Notes: generated by a model not told the origin, from the letters alone. 32,664 bases of DNA from an uncultured Erysipelotrichaceae bacterium (GCA_947074115.1 CAMTOK010000013.1:1-32664), one strand, 5' to 3'; positions 18,326 through 27,116 are shown, counted from the first letter of the stretch. Numbers and translations: made by a program.

Positions 18326-20995
18326 ATGGCAGAAAAGAAAGTAGTAAAAGTACAACCTGCTAAAGTAGAAGAACCAACTAATGAACAAGTTGAACAACAT
18401 GTTGATGGTTTAGTTCAAAACGCCTTAGCAGCATTAGATGCATTTGATAGTTTAGATCAAGATGCAGTTGATTATATCGTAGCAAAGTGTTCAGTTGCTG
18501 GTTTAGATCAACATGGTGTGTTAGCTGAAGCAGCAGTTAACGAAACAGGTAGAGGTGTATTCGAAGATAAAGCGGTTAAAAACTTATTCGCTTGTGAATA
18601 CGTAACAAATAATTTACGTCATATTAAAACTGTAGGGATTATCAATGAAGATCCATTAACTGGAATCACTGAAATCGCTGAACCAGTTGGTGTTGTATGT
18701 GGTATCGTTCCAACAACTAACCCAACTTCAACAGTTATCTTTAAATCTTTAATTTCTTTAAAAACAAGAAACCCAATCATTTTCTCATTCCATCCATCAG
18801 CATATGAATGTTCTGTATTAGCAGCAACAGTTATTAGAGATGCTGCAATTGCTGCAGGAGCTCCTGAAAACTGTATTCAATGGTTAGGAATGCGTACAAT
18901 GTATGCAACAACTGCATTAATGAATCACCCAGGTGTAGCAACTATCTTAGCTACTGGTGGTAACGCAATGGTTAAAGCAGCTTACTCATGTGGTAAACCA
19001 GCATTAGGTGTAGGTGCCGGAAACGTACCAGCTTATGTTGAAAAAACATGTGTATTAAAAAGAGCTGTTAACGATATCGTATTATCAAAATCATTTGATA
19101 ATGGTATGATTTGTGCTTCTGAACAAGCAGCAATCGTTGATAGAGAAATCTATAAAGCATTCAAAGAAGAAATTAGCAGATTCAAAGTTTACTTCGTAAA
19201 CGCTGAAGAAAAAGCTAAATTAGAAAACTTCATGTTTGGAACAACTGCTTACTCTGATACAGTTAACCAAGCTAAATTAAATCCAAACGTTGTTGGTAAA
19301 CCAGCTCCATGGATCGCTGAACAAGCAGGATTCACTGTACCAGAAGATACTCAAATCATCTGTGGTGAATGTAAAGAAGTTGGTCCAAATGAACCATTAA
19401 CTAGAGAAAAATTATCTCCAGTATTAGCTATCTTAGAAGCTTCTTCAACTGAAGATGGTATCGCTAAATCAGCTCAAATGGTTGAATTCCATGGTTTAGG
19501 TCACTCAGCAGCTATTCATACAGAAAATCATGATGTTGCTATCCAATTCGGATTAAAATGTAAAGCTATCCGTATTATTGAAAACGCTCCTTCTACATTC
19601 GGAGGAATCGGTTCTGTTTATAACGCATTCATCCCTTCATTAACATTAGGATGTGGATCTTATGGACACAACTCAGTTTCAAATAACGTAAGTGCTGTAA
19701 ACTTATTAAACATTAAGAGAATCGGGAGACGTAACAACAATATGCAATGGGTTAAACTTCCTCCAAAAATCTATTTTGAAAAAAATTCAATTAGATATTT
19801 AAGAGATATGAAAGTCATGGATAAAGCCATGATCGTTACTGATAGAGGTATGTACAATCTTGGTTATGTTGCTAAAGTTGAAGATGTTATCAACAGAAGA
19901 CGTAACAAAGTAGATTTAGAATTATTCTTCGATGTTGAACCAGATCCAAGTATTGAAACAGTACAAGCTGGTGTAGACTTAATGAGAAGTTTCCAACCAG
20001 ACGTTATCATCGCTTTAGGTGGAGGTTCTTCAATGGACGCTGCTAAAGTTATGTGGTTAATGTATGAAAACCCAGAAGTTAACTTCGATGATATTAAACA
20101 AAAATTCATGGATATCAGAAAACGTGCATTCAAATTCCCTGAGTTAGGTAAAAAAGCAAAATTAATTTGTATCCCTACAACTTCAGGAACTGGATCAGAA
20201 GTCACTCCTTTCGCAGTTATCACTGATAAAGAAGCAAACAAAAAATATCCATTAACTGACTACGCTTTAACTCCAACTGTAGCTATCGTTGACCCTGAAT
20301 TCGCAATGAGTATGCCAGGATCAATTGCTGCTGATACAGGAATTGACGTATTAACTCATGCTGTTGAAGCTTATGTTTCAATCTTAGCATCTGATTTCAC
20401 TGATGGATGGGCAAAACAAGCTATCAAATTAACTTTCGATTACTTAGAAAGATCAGTTAAGAATGGTAAAGCAGACCCAGAAGCAAGAGAAAAAATGCAC
20501 AATGCAGCAACTATCGCTGGTATGGCATTCGCTAATGCTTTCTTAGGTATGAACCACTCATTAGCTCACAAAATCGGTGGAGAATTCCACGTACCTCATG
20601 GACGTACTAACGGAATCTTATTACCACACGTTATTAGATATAACGGAACAATCCCTACTAAATTAAACATCTGGCCAAAAATCGAAAACTACAAAGCTGA
20701 TGTTAAATATATGGAATTAGCACAATTAATCGGATTAAATCCTAAAACTCCAGCTGAAGGTGTTGCAATGTTTGCAGACGCTTGTGAAGAGTTATGTGCA
20801 AAAATTGGTGTTGTAAGTAACATTAAATCTCAAGGTATTGATGAAAAAACTTGGGAAGAAGCAATTCACAGAATGGCAATGAACGCTTACGAAGATCAAT
20901 GTACTCCAGCAAATCCAAGAATGCCTATGGTTCATGACATGGAAGCTATCTTAAGAAGCATCTATGCTTACGAAACTAAATTCGTTCAAAAATAA
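18326..20995 (+). CDS. adhE: Bifunctional acetaldehyde-CoA/alcohol dehydrogenase
   Basis: 889 residues, full length for AdhE. The N-terminal half is a CoA-acylating aldehyde dehydrogenase with the catalytic C263 in NGMICASEQA and GVGAGNVPAYVE upstream. The C-terminal half, from about residue 465, is an iron-dependent alcohol dehydrogenase with the NAD site GGGSSMDAAK, TSGTGSEVTPFAVITD, and metal-binding histidines in NHSLAHKIGGEFHVPHG. It reduces acetyl-CoA to ethanol in two NADH-consuming steps, so the organism very likely ferments to ethanol. The start ATG follows GGAGGA. Codon use is strongly biased towards the high-expression set. It forms a single-gene unit with a Rex-like dyad in its promoter. 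Confidence 0.97.
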   Translation: MAEKKVVKVQPAKVEEPTNEQVEQHVDGLVQNALAALDAFDSLDQDAVDYIVAKCSVAGLDQHGVLAEAAVNETGRGVFEDKAVKNLFACEYVTNNLRHIKTVGIINEDPLTGITEIAEPVGVVCGIVPTTNPTSTVIFKSLISLKTRNPIIFSFHPSAYECSVLAATVIRDAAIAAGAPENCIQWLGMRTMYATTALMNHPGVATILATGGNAMVKAAYSCGKPALGVGAGNVPAYVEKTCVLKRAVNDIVLSKSFDNGMICASEQAAIVDREIYKAFKEEISRFKVYFVNAEEKAKLENFMFGTTAYSDTVNQAKLNPNVVGKPAPWIAEQAGFTVPEDTQIICGECKEVGPNEPLTREKLSPVLAILEASSTEDGIAKSAQMVEFHGLGHSAAIHTENHDVAIQFGLKCKAIRIIENAPSTFGGIGSVYNAFIPSLTLGCGSYGHNSVSNNVSAVNLLNIKRIGRRNNNMQWVKLPPKIYFEKNSIRYLRDMKVMDKAMIVTDRGMYNLGYVAKVEDVINRRRNKVDLELFFDVEPDPSIETVQAGVDLMRSFQPDVIIALGGGSSMDAAKVMWLMYENPEVNFDDIKQKFMDIRKRAFKFPELGKKAKLICIPTTSGTGSEVTPFAVITDKEANKKYPLTDYALTPTVAIVDPEFAMSMPGSIAADTGIDVLTHAVEAYVSILASDFTDGWAKQAIKLTFDYLERSVKNGKADPEAREKMHNAATIAGMAFANAFLGMNHSLAHKIGGEFHVPHGRTNGILLPHVIRYNGTIPTKLNIWPKIENYKADVKYMELAQLIGLNPKTPAEGVAMFADACEELCAKIGVVSNIKSQGIDEKTWEEAIHRMAMNAYEDQCTPANPRMPMVHDMEAILRSIYAYETKFVQK

Positions 20996-21003
20996 TAACA
21001 ATG

Positions 21004-21029
21004 AAAAGAGCCTATAGGCTCTTTTTTTG
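21004..21029 (+). terminator. Terminator of adhE
   Basis: Arms AAAAGAGCC and GGCTCTTTT around TATA, followed by more T. Confidence 0.92.
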
Positions 21030-21101
21030 TTTTGAACACAATAAATAAGTCAATAATGAGTGAAATAAATAGAAAAATGTATTTTTATGATAGGAGTTTC
21101 T

Positions 21102-22067
21102 ATGAAGACATATTTAAAAACCCTTATTTTATTGTTTATCGTTACAAATATCTTATTTGTTTGTTTAGTAGGGATATCATCTCAATATATAAAAACTATT
21201 GAAGATGATTATAAAATAAGAAGTCAGAATGAAAATTTATTAATTCCTTCAATTCGAGGTTCTGCTATGGGATTAGATTATGTTCATACAATTGATATAT
21301 ATGATTCCGGCTATATCATTACATTTGGCGCATCAACATCTATACTGGGTATGCTTGAAGATGAGTTAAATACATCATTGATCTATCGGGATGCGTCAAG
21401 CGGTTCAGCATCAATACAATCTATGATGATCATGAAAAACTATTTAGAATTAAAAAATGAAGATATATTATCAACTTGTATTATTAAAGTTGATATCTCT
21501 CCAGTTATTTTTAAAGATGCTCATTATGAAAATGAAGTTATTACAAGTGCTTTGGAATATGCATCCATATATGATGTTCATGATGACCTCAGTGTAACAA
21601 GAAATATATTTTCTCCAATCTCACAGTTTTATGGAATGGGAACAAGATATATAGAAAAAGCATATGAATATTTTCGCGCAAAAAAAGATGGGAGTATAGA
21701 TGAACTCTTTTTACCTGCGATAGGTGATTGGAGTCAATACCACAGACAAATGACAATCACACAAACAAAAAAAGAAATGGTTATGTCTTTTATTACTGAT
21801 ATTCCTATAGACAATTGTATTGTGGATATACTTTATCAAAATAATGAACTCAAAGAAAGTCAAGCTGGGCTCAAGTTTAATGAGTATATAGATGATGAAT
21901 TGATTCCGTTTTTAAATGAGAATTATATTTCATTCATAGACAGTCGAGACAGTGTTGATTCCTCTTATTTTCTTGATAGTAATCATTTAAGTTATGAAGG
22001 TCGTGTTCTCTATACACGGTATATAGATAATGAATTAAAGAAAGTGTTTGGTGAAAGATATGAATGA
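21102..22067 (+). CDS. DltD-like membrane-anchored SGNH acyltransferase/esterase
   Basis: 321 residues from ATG 21102, with TAGGAG six bases upstream; an ATG at 21087 has no such site. The first 28 residues are a signal anchor, leaving the rest outside. The catalytic features are those of SGNH proteins: G76-A-S78 after a beta strand (ITFGAST) as the nucleophile motif, and D292-x-x-H295 (DSNHLSYEG) near the C-terminus. Size, topology and these positions match DltD, which takes the acyl group from the MBOAT/shuttle and passes it to teichoic acid. As first gene of the FkbH-ACP-MBOAT operon it is the likely final transferase onto a surface polymer. Overall similarity to DltD cannot be measured here. 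It could instead be an esterase that removes the group. Confidence 0.75.
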   Translation: MKTYLKTLILLFIVTNILFVCLVGISSQYIKTIEDDYKIRSQNENLLIPSIRGSAMGLDYVHTIDIYDSGYIITFGASTSILGMLEDELNTSLIYRDASSGSASIQSMMIMKNYLELKNEDILSTCIIKVDISPVIFKDAHYENEVITSALEYASIYDVHDDLSVTRNIFSPISQFYGMGTRYIEKAYEYFRAKKDGSIDELFLPAIGDWSQYHRQMTITQTKKEMVMSFITDIPIDNCIVDILYQNNELKESQAGLKFNEYIDDELIPFLNENYISFIDSRDSVDSSYFLDSNHLSYEGRVLYTRYIDNELKKVFGERYE

Positions 22068-23847
22068 ATTGATTAATGAAATCATTGAGGGGAGGTATCA
22101 TAATGACTTAAGGCATTATGATTATCTTGAATTGTTATCATTACATAAAAAGTTATGGAAAAGAAAACATGACTTAAAAGGTCAACCTATTAAAATCGCT
22201 ATTATTGGATCTAAAAGTATTCAATTGTTTGTGAAAACAATTGAGGTTCTCTTAATATCTCGTGGTTATTTACCTGAAATATATGAAGGGGAATATAATG
22301 GGATTATTTCTGAAATCATAAATGATGATTCAGATTTATATAAATTCTCTCCACAATATACAATTATTTTAACACATCATACAGACATACACACTTATCC
22401 ACCATTGTTGAGTTCTCATACAGAGCTCAAATCATGGATATCAGATCATACACGTTATTATCAACAGCTTCATGAGAAATTGGAATCATTGAACTGTTGT
22501 GTGATTCAAAGTTTATTTGTTGTTCCTGATATACAAGTGCTTAATCAATTAGAATCCAATGTTTTATATTCAGAAAATATGTTACTGAAGATGTTAAATA
22601 TTGAATTGGTTATGAATAAGAAACCATTTGTGCATTACATTGATTTGGATACTCTTGCATCATCAATTGGCAAGAGAAAATGGTTTGATCATAAAGGTTA
22701 TTATTTACATAAGGCACCCTTTGATTATGAATACTTACCAGATGTTGCTCATCTCTTTGTGAATCGAATTGATTCACTAGAAGGACGCATTAAAAAGTGT
22801 ATTGTTTTAGATCTAGACAATACGCTTTGGGGTGGTGTTATTGGTGATGAAGGTGCACAAGGTATTAATATTAATCAAAGTGACCCTATAGGGGAAGCTT
22901 ATCTCGATTTTCAAAAATATTTATTACAGTTAAAAGACCGAGGTATTGTTCTTACTATTTGTTCTAAAAATGATGAAGACAACGCTAAAAGTGCTTTTAT
23001 TGAGAATGAGAATATGATTTTAAAGTTAGATGACATAGCTGTTTTTAAAGCAAATTGGGATGATAAAGCCAGTAATATACAGTTGATTGCTGATGAATTA
23101 AATATTGGTGTTAATTCTCTTGTGTTTGTTGATGATAACCCTGCAGAAAGACAAATTGTACGCCAGTTCTTACCCACTGTTTGTGTGATTGAACTGGATG
23201 ATGATCCTGTTAACTACAAACAAAATGTGAATGATGCATTATGCTTTGATTGGCCTACGTTAACACGTGAAGATTTAAACCGTGTTGATACTTATAAAGA
23301 TAATGCAAGGCGTCTATCTATGAGTCAATCTTTTGTGAATTATGACGATTATTTAAAATCTTTAGAAATGGAAGCGTCACTAAAAGAGGTCACTCATGAT
23401 GATATTTCAAGGTATGTACAATTAACGAATAAATCAAATCAGTTTAATTTAAGAACGATGCGTCTACAAGAAAATCAAGTCTTAAGTATGCTTAAAGATG
23501 ATCATTACAAATTGTTGTATGTCACATTAAAAGATTGCTTTTCATCATTTGGAATCATTTCTTGCTTAATCTTAAAGAAAGATGGTGATATCTGTTTCAT
23601 TGAAAATTGGTTAATGAGTTGTCGTGTGTTAAAGCGTGATGTAGAAGTATACGTTTTAAATCAACTTGTTCTTATAGCGTCAAAATGGGGTTGTACACAA
23701 TTGGTTGGTGAATATATCCCAACAACAAAAAACAAAATGGTGGAAAACTTTTATCCATCATTAGGTTTTGTTCAAAATGGTCATCTTTATGAACTAAATC
23801 TTGATCACTATGAATCAAAAAAGACATATATAAAAGGAGATGTATAA
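22060..23847 (+). CDS. FkbH-like HAD-IIIC protein, predicted to load glyceryl onto the ACP
   Basis: 595 residues from ATG 22060, overlapping the previous stop by eight bases, with GGTGA close upstream. There are three parts. The N-terminal FkbH-type alpha/beta domain (to about 235) includes IAIIGSKSIQLFVKTIEVLL. The HAD-IIIC phosphatase domain has the nucleophile motif D251-L-D253-NTLWGGVIGDEG, SKND and FVDDNPAER. A C-terminal GNAT-like domain runs from about residue 410, with TNKSNQFNLRT typical of FkbH. Characterised FkbH-like proteins bind 1,3-bisphosphoglycerate, remove phosphate and form glyceryl-S-ACP, mainly for polyketides. Here the next gene is an ACP and no polyketide synthase is present. 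I infer that it takes the place of DltA and supplies glyceryl, or a close hydroxyacyl, for export. Confidence 0.88.
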   Translation: MNELINEIIEGRYHNDLRHYDYLELLSLHKKLWKRKHDLKGQPIKIAIIGSKSIQLFVKTIEVLLISRGYLPEIYEGEYNGIISEIINDDSDLYKFSPQYTIILTHHTDIHTYPPLLSSHTELKSWISDHTRYYQQLHEKLESLNCCVIQSLFVVPDIQVLNQLESNVLYSENMLLKMLNIELVMNKKPFVHYIDLDTLASSIGKRKWFDHKGYYLHKAPFDYEYLPDVAHLFVNRIDSLEGRIKKCIVLDLDNTLWGGVIGDEGAQGININQSDPIGEAYLDFQKYLLQLKDRGIVLTICSKNDEDNAKSAFIENENMILKLDDIAVFKANWDDKASNIQLIADELNIGVNSLVFVDDNPAERQIVRQFLPTVCVIELDDDPVNYKQNVNDALCFDWPTLTREDLNRVDTYKDNARRLSMSQSFVNYDDYLKSLEMEASLKEVTHDDISRYVQLTNKSNQFNLRTMRLQENQVLSMLKDDHYKLLYVTLKDCFSSFGIISCLILKKDGDICFIENWLMSCRVLKRDVEVYVLNQLVLIASKWGCTQLVGEYIPTTKNKMVENFYPSLGFVQNGHLYELNLDHYESKKTYIKGDV

Positions 23848-23848
23848 A

Positions 23849-24082
23849 ATGGATTTAAGAGCAGAATTACAAGCATTGTTTCAAGATTTCTTTGAAGATG
23901 AAGATCTTATCTTAGAAGATCATTTGACTGCAGAAGATATTGAAGATTGGGATTCACTAGCACATATAGGTTTAATCGCAACGATTGAAAAGAAATACAA
24001 CATTAAGTTTGCGACTGCGGAAATTTCAAGGTTAAAGAATGTTGGTGAGCTCATTTCACTAACAAAGAAAGCATTAGAATAA
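23849..24082 (+). CDS. Acyl carrier protein (DltC/FkbJ-like)
   Basis: 77 residues from ATG 23849, nine bases after AAAGGAG; an ATG at 23840 lies too close to the ribosome binding site. It is an acidic four-helix ACP with S36 in W-D-S-L as the phosphopantetheine attachment site. Its position between the FkbH-like gene and the MBOAT fits a carrier that holds the acyl thioester on the cytoplasmic side and presents it to the MBOAT, as DltC does. No phosphopantetheinyl transferase is nearby, so the cell's AcpS would have to activate it. Confidence 0.92.
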   Translation: MDLRAELQALFQDFFEDEDLILEDHLTAEDIEDWDSLAHIGLIATIEKKYNIKFATAEISRLKNVGELISLTKKALE

Positions 24083-24085
24083 AAC

Positions 24086-25246
24086 ATGACAATCAATTCA
24101 TTATTATTTATTCTAGCATTACTTTTAACGCCTTTTGTATTAAGAGTCAATAAACCATACAAAAAGTTAATCTTCTTAATCTTAAATATTATCATTTTTA
24201 TATTATCAACAGGTTCTTTACAATCATTAATTGTATCATTTTTGTTTATTATGATTCCTTATATATATTGTCATTATTTTAAAAAGAAGTGGCCATTATT
24301 TATTGTATTGAGTCTTTCATTTATCTACTTTAATCAATATGGATGGATCTTTAATACTTTAAGAATTCCAATGTTGCTTTCAATTCAAGTCTTTGGTTTG
24401 TCTTATATCGTATTTAGGATCACTGATTTTGTGATTAACTATGACTATATAGATCAAAAGAAAAGAACATTAGTAAATTACCTTAATTATCTCTTATCTT
24501 TCTATACTATTATTTGTGGTCCAATTATGCAGTTTGAGGAATTTTGTGATAGTTTTCATAATGCAGGTAAAATTCCTCATGATAAAAATGATATTTATAG
24601 ATTAATCAATAGAATTGTTAATGGTTATATAAAGGTAATGATTATTTCGTATTTTTGTTATCATGTCGCTTCGCTCATGTTCGATTCTATGCGAAGTGGG
24701 ATAACACTCGTTCATTTTGTCATCTTTGCGATTGCTAATGTATGGTACATCTATTTTAATTTCTCTGGTTATTGCGATATTGTGATTGGCAGTGGTGCGC
24801 TTGCAGGATTGTACATCCCTGAAAATTTCAATAAACCTTATTTAGCGAGGGATATGAGTGATTTTTGGACAAGACAGCATATTACATTAACAAGGTTTAT
24901 TACCAATTATATTTTTACACCAGTGGTAAAGACCATGGTCAATCATTTTGGTGTAGAAAGAATAGACTTATGTCAGTACGTAGGCTTCTTTATTGCCTTT
25001 TTTATCGCAGGTGTCTGGCATGGAACGACTGTGAGTTTTATCTATTATGGTATAGCACAAGCCATAGGGGTATGTTTAACGAAATTTTATAAAAGTTATA
25101 TGTTAAAGAAATTAGGGAGTAAAAAAGCCTTTAAAGCTTATCAAGCTAAAAAAAGTGTTTATATTTGTGAAGTGATTTGTACACAAATATTTGTTTATTT
25201 GTCTTTTGTATTTATTGTATTTGATTTTGCAAGTTTAATGTTTTAG
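24086..25246 (+). CDS. MBOAT acyltransferase (DltB-like)
   Basis: 386 residues, hydrophobic throughout with roughly ten or more spans, the size of DltB. MBOAT features are CGPIMQFEEF near residue 147, DFWTRQHITLTRFITNYIF (258-276, with H265), and the catalytic-channel histidine H312 in FIAGVWHGTTVSF. DltB-type proteins take an acyl group from the cytoplasmic carrier through a membrane funnel and place it on an acceptor on the outer face. The C-terminus ends in hydrophobic residues without a tyrosine shuttle motif; that motif is instead on the next, very small gene. The start is three bases after the ACP stop without a strong ribosome binding site, so translation is probably coupled. Confidence 0.93.
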   Translation: MTINSLLFILALLLTPFVLRVNKPYKKLIFLILNIIIFILSTGSLQSLIVSFLFIMIPYIYCHYFKKKWPLFIVLSLSFIYFNQYGWIFNTLRIPMLLSIQVFGLSYIVFRITDFVINYDYIDQKKRTLVNYLNYLLSFYTIICGPIMQFEEFCDSFHNAGKIPHDKNDIYRLINRIVNGYIKVMIISYFCYHVASLMFDSMRSGITLVHFVIFAIANVWYIYFNFSGYCDIVIGSGALAGLYIPENFNKPYLARDMSDFWTRQHITLTRFITNYIFTPVVKTMVNHFGVERIDLCQYVGFFIAFFIAGVWHGTTVSFIYYGIAQAIGVCLTKFYKSYMLKKLGSKKAFKAYQAKKSVYICEVICTQIFVYLSFVFIVFDFASLMF

Positions 25247-25255
25247 GAGGTCATC

Positions 25256-25375
25256 ATGAAAATAACACGAAGAAATGAATGGTTTATGATTCTTTATTTG
25301 AGTATTAAGATCATTATTGTGATGATTGCTTGTTACGTTTTAGGAAGTACATTGGTACTTTATCAAGGATTCTAG
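25256..25375 (+). CDS. 39-residue DltX-like acyl-shuttle microprotein
   Basis: ATG 25256 lies five bases after a perfect AGGAGG (25245-25250) that overlaps the MBOAT stop; the gene ends at TAG 25373-25375. The protein has a basic N-terminus (K2, R5, R6), one membrane span (about residues 9-33) and a C-terminus outside by the positive-inside rule. It ends V34-L-Y36-Q-G-F39. In the Dlt pathway the microprotein DltX ends F-I-Y-N-E-F. Its tyrosine accepts D-alanine from DltB and passes it to DltD. Here the tyrosine and the final phenylalanine are in the same positions from the end, with a hydrophobic residue before the tyrosine. Position, size, topology and motif all agree; function is inferred. 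Confidence 0.8.
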   Translation: MKITRRNEWFMILYLSIKIIIVMIACYVLGSTLVLYQGF

Positions 25376-25387
25376 GAGGATATGAAA

Positions 25388-25852
25388 ATGAAAAAATTAG
25401 TTTTGGCTTTAGTTATGAGTTTAATGATAGTGGGGTGTTCTCAAAATAAAGAAACACCGGATTTATCACTCACAATGGATGACTTTATGTTTGAAGGATA
25501 TAAACCTAATGACCAGTTTACTGGCAGTGAACTTGGTGACAACTATCAATACAGTGAATCAGAAAGTTGTGGTTTTACAGGGTTAGATAAATTCTATTCT
25601 TATGATTATTATGATATAGGAACTTATCCAAATGGTGATGTTGATCATATTCTTTATATTGATTTGTATGAAAATCAACAAACAGCCAGAGGGATTTCTA
25701 TAGGAAATACTAAGGATGATGTGATTAACGCTTATGGTGAAGATTATACTCAAGAGGGAGATTACTACGTCTATACAATGGATAAAATGTTATTAAAATT
25801 CTTGATCATTAATGATGCGGTTGGCGGTATTCAAATGACATATGATGCATAA
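25388..25852 (+). CDS. Small lipoprotein, seventh-operon accessory
   Basis: 154 residues from ATG 25388, eight bases after AGGAGG (25374-25379), which itself overlaps the microprotein stop; an ATG at 25382 is too close to the site. A lipobox ending MIVGC puts the mature protein on the outer face of the membrane. The C-terminal half has ARGISIGNTKDDVINAYGEDY, a pattern shared with small repeat-type lipoprotein domains resembling BamE/SmpA folds. No function can be assigned. Tight spacing makes it part of the acyl-transfer operon, so it may help recognise the polymer or the wall. Confidence 0.78.
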   Translation: MKKLVLALVMSLMIVGCSQNKETPDLSLTMDDFMFEGYKPNDQFTGSELGDNYQYSESESCGFTGLDKFYSYDYYDIGTYPNGDVDHILYIDLYENQQTARGISIGNTKDDVINAYGEDYTQEGDYYVYTMDKMLLKFLIINDAVGGIQMTYDA

Positions 25853-27116
25853 CAATCAATTAAAACAATTTATTAAAGAATATAAGTATTATCTTTGTGC
25901 ATTTGTATTGGTTGTCATTGTCTATTTTATATATTTTCAAATGAGGACAGTCATTTATAAAGAAGTGATTTGGGAACTCGGTGTGCCCTTTGAAGACGTG
26001 AATGAGGTTTTGGTGAAAAATCCGACGTCTCAAACAAAAATATTATCCCCTTTAGAGAGTGTCGATAGTGATCAGGTAGGTGATTACAATATTCAGATTT
26101 CTCATAAAGGAAGATTGTATGATTGCGTTGTTAAAGTCAGGGATACGCAGGCACCAAAGGCGAAAGTCAAAGAAAAGACAATAGTCATCAATACGATATT
26201 AAATCCTTATACACTGATTTATGATATAGAGGAAGCTTCATCACTAACAATTGAGTTTGATAAGGCATATGTATTTGATAAAGAGAAAACGTATTCTGTG
26301 AGAATAATATTAACAGATGAATATCAAAACAAAACAATATTAAAGACAAAGGTTCACGTTATTGATGACCAAGAGAGTCCAGAAGTCATTGAGAATCCAA
26401 CGCTTTATATTTCTAGAGGTGCAGAGGATATAGATTATCTTGAGGGTCTTGTGTTAGAAGATAATGTGTGTGATCAAGATGATATACGCATATCAATTCA
26501 TGATCAAGCAGTCGATGCCTCATCTTTTGGTGAGTATACAGTGACACTAAAAGTAGAAGATACGGCAGGAAATGTCCGATATGTAAAAAGACAAGTAGAA
26601 GTGACAATTATGGCCCTTGTTGAAACAAACCTTGTCTTAGAACAAATGAGTCCTGAATTATCAGATTCATTAGACCGTGTATTGGAGGATTTAATTCACG
26701 ATGATATGAGTGAACGTCAAAAATTAAGGGCAGTTTATGATTGGTGTTTAACTTTACGCTATCAAAATAATGGTGAACAAGATTATTTAGAGAATTACTA
26801 TCAAAACATGGAATCGTATGCTTCCTATATATTAAGTCGAAGGACAGGACATTGTTTTCATTATGCTGCGATACAAACGTATATGATACATAAATTAGGT
26901 CTACCCGTCTTTTTAATTAAGGGAGAAGGAATAAATACTGCATTAAATTATGAACTTCATTTTTGGAGTGTTGTTCAATTAAATGGGACATGGTATCATT
27001 TTGATCCTTTATATGAACAACTCTTTCTATACAACAAACAATTCTTCTTATCAACGTCATCTTCAATTTATAATGTAACGCATAGATGGGATAAAACACT
27101 TTATCCAGGAATATAA
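25842..27116 (+). CDS. Membrane-anchored Ig-like/transglutaminase-core protein
   Basis: 424 residues. A cytoplasmic N-terminus and one span (about 16-34) are followed by two bacterial Ig-like regions, with DTQAPKAKV at 101-109 and DDQESPEVIENP at 175-186 as boundaries. A transglutaminase-like domain runs from about 290. The cysteine-protease type triad is complete: C338 (RTGHCFHYAA), H373 (ELHFWSVVQ) and D388 (WYHFDP). Such extracellular domains act as peptidases, amidases or crosslinking enzymes in the cell wall; the substrate is unknown. The start overlaps the lipoprotein stop by 11 bases (ATGATG, either codon possible). It is last in the operon and converges with a class A PBP gene. Confidence 0.87.
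   Translation: MMHNNQLKQFIKEYKYYLCAFVLVVIVYFIYFQMRTVIYKEVIWELGVPFEDVNEVLVKNPTSQTKILSPLESVDSDQVGDYNIQISHKGRLYDCVVKVRDTQAPKAKVKEKTIVINTILNPYTLIYDIEEASSLTIEFDKAYVFDKEKTYSVRIILTDEYQNKTILKTKVHVIDDQESPEVIENPTLYISRGAEDIDYLEGLVLEDNVCDQDDIRISIHDQAVDASSFGEYTVTLKVEDTAGNVRYVKRQVEVTIMALVETNLVLEQMSPELSDSLDRVLEDLIHDDMSERQKLRAVYDWCLTLRYQNNGEQDYLENYYQNMESYASYILSRRTGHCFHYAAIQTYMIHKLGLPVFLIKGEGINTALNYELHFWSVVQLNGTWYHFDPLYEQLFLYNKQFFLSTSSSIYNVTHRWDKTLYPGI

Noticed and set aside
19864-20241. 125-codon minus-strand open frame inside adhE
   Set aside because: It is a shadow of the strongly codon-biased adhE frame, with no upstream signals.
21030-21080. Promoter of the envelope operon (TTGAAC 21032-21037, TAATGA 21054-21059)
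   Set aside because: A promoter must exist after the adhE terminator, but the -10 is poor and no pair of hexamers is convincing enough to list.
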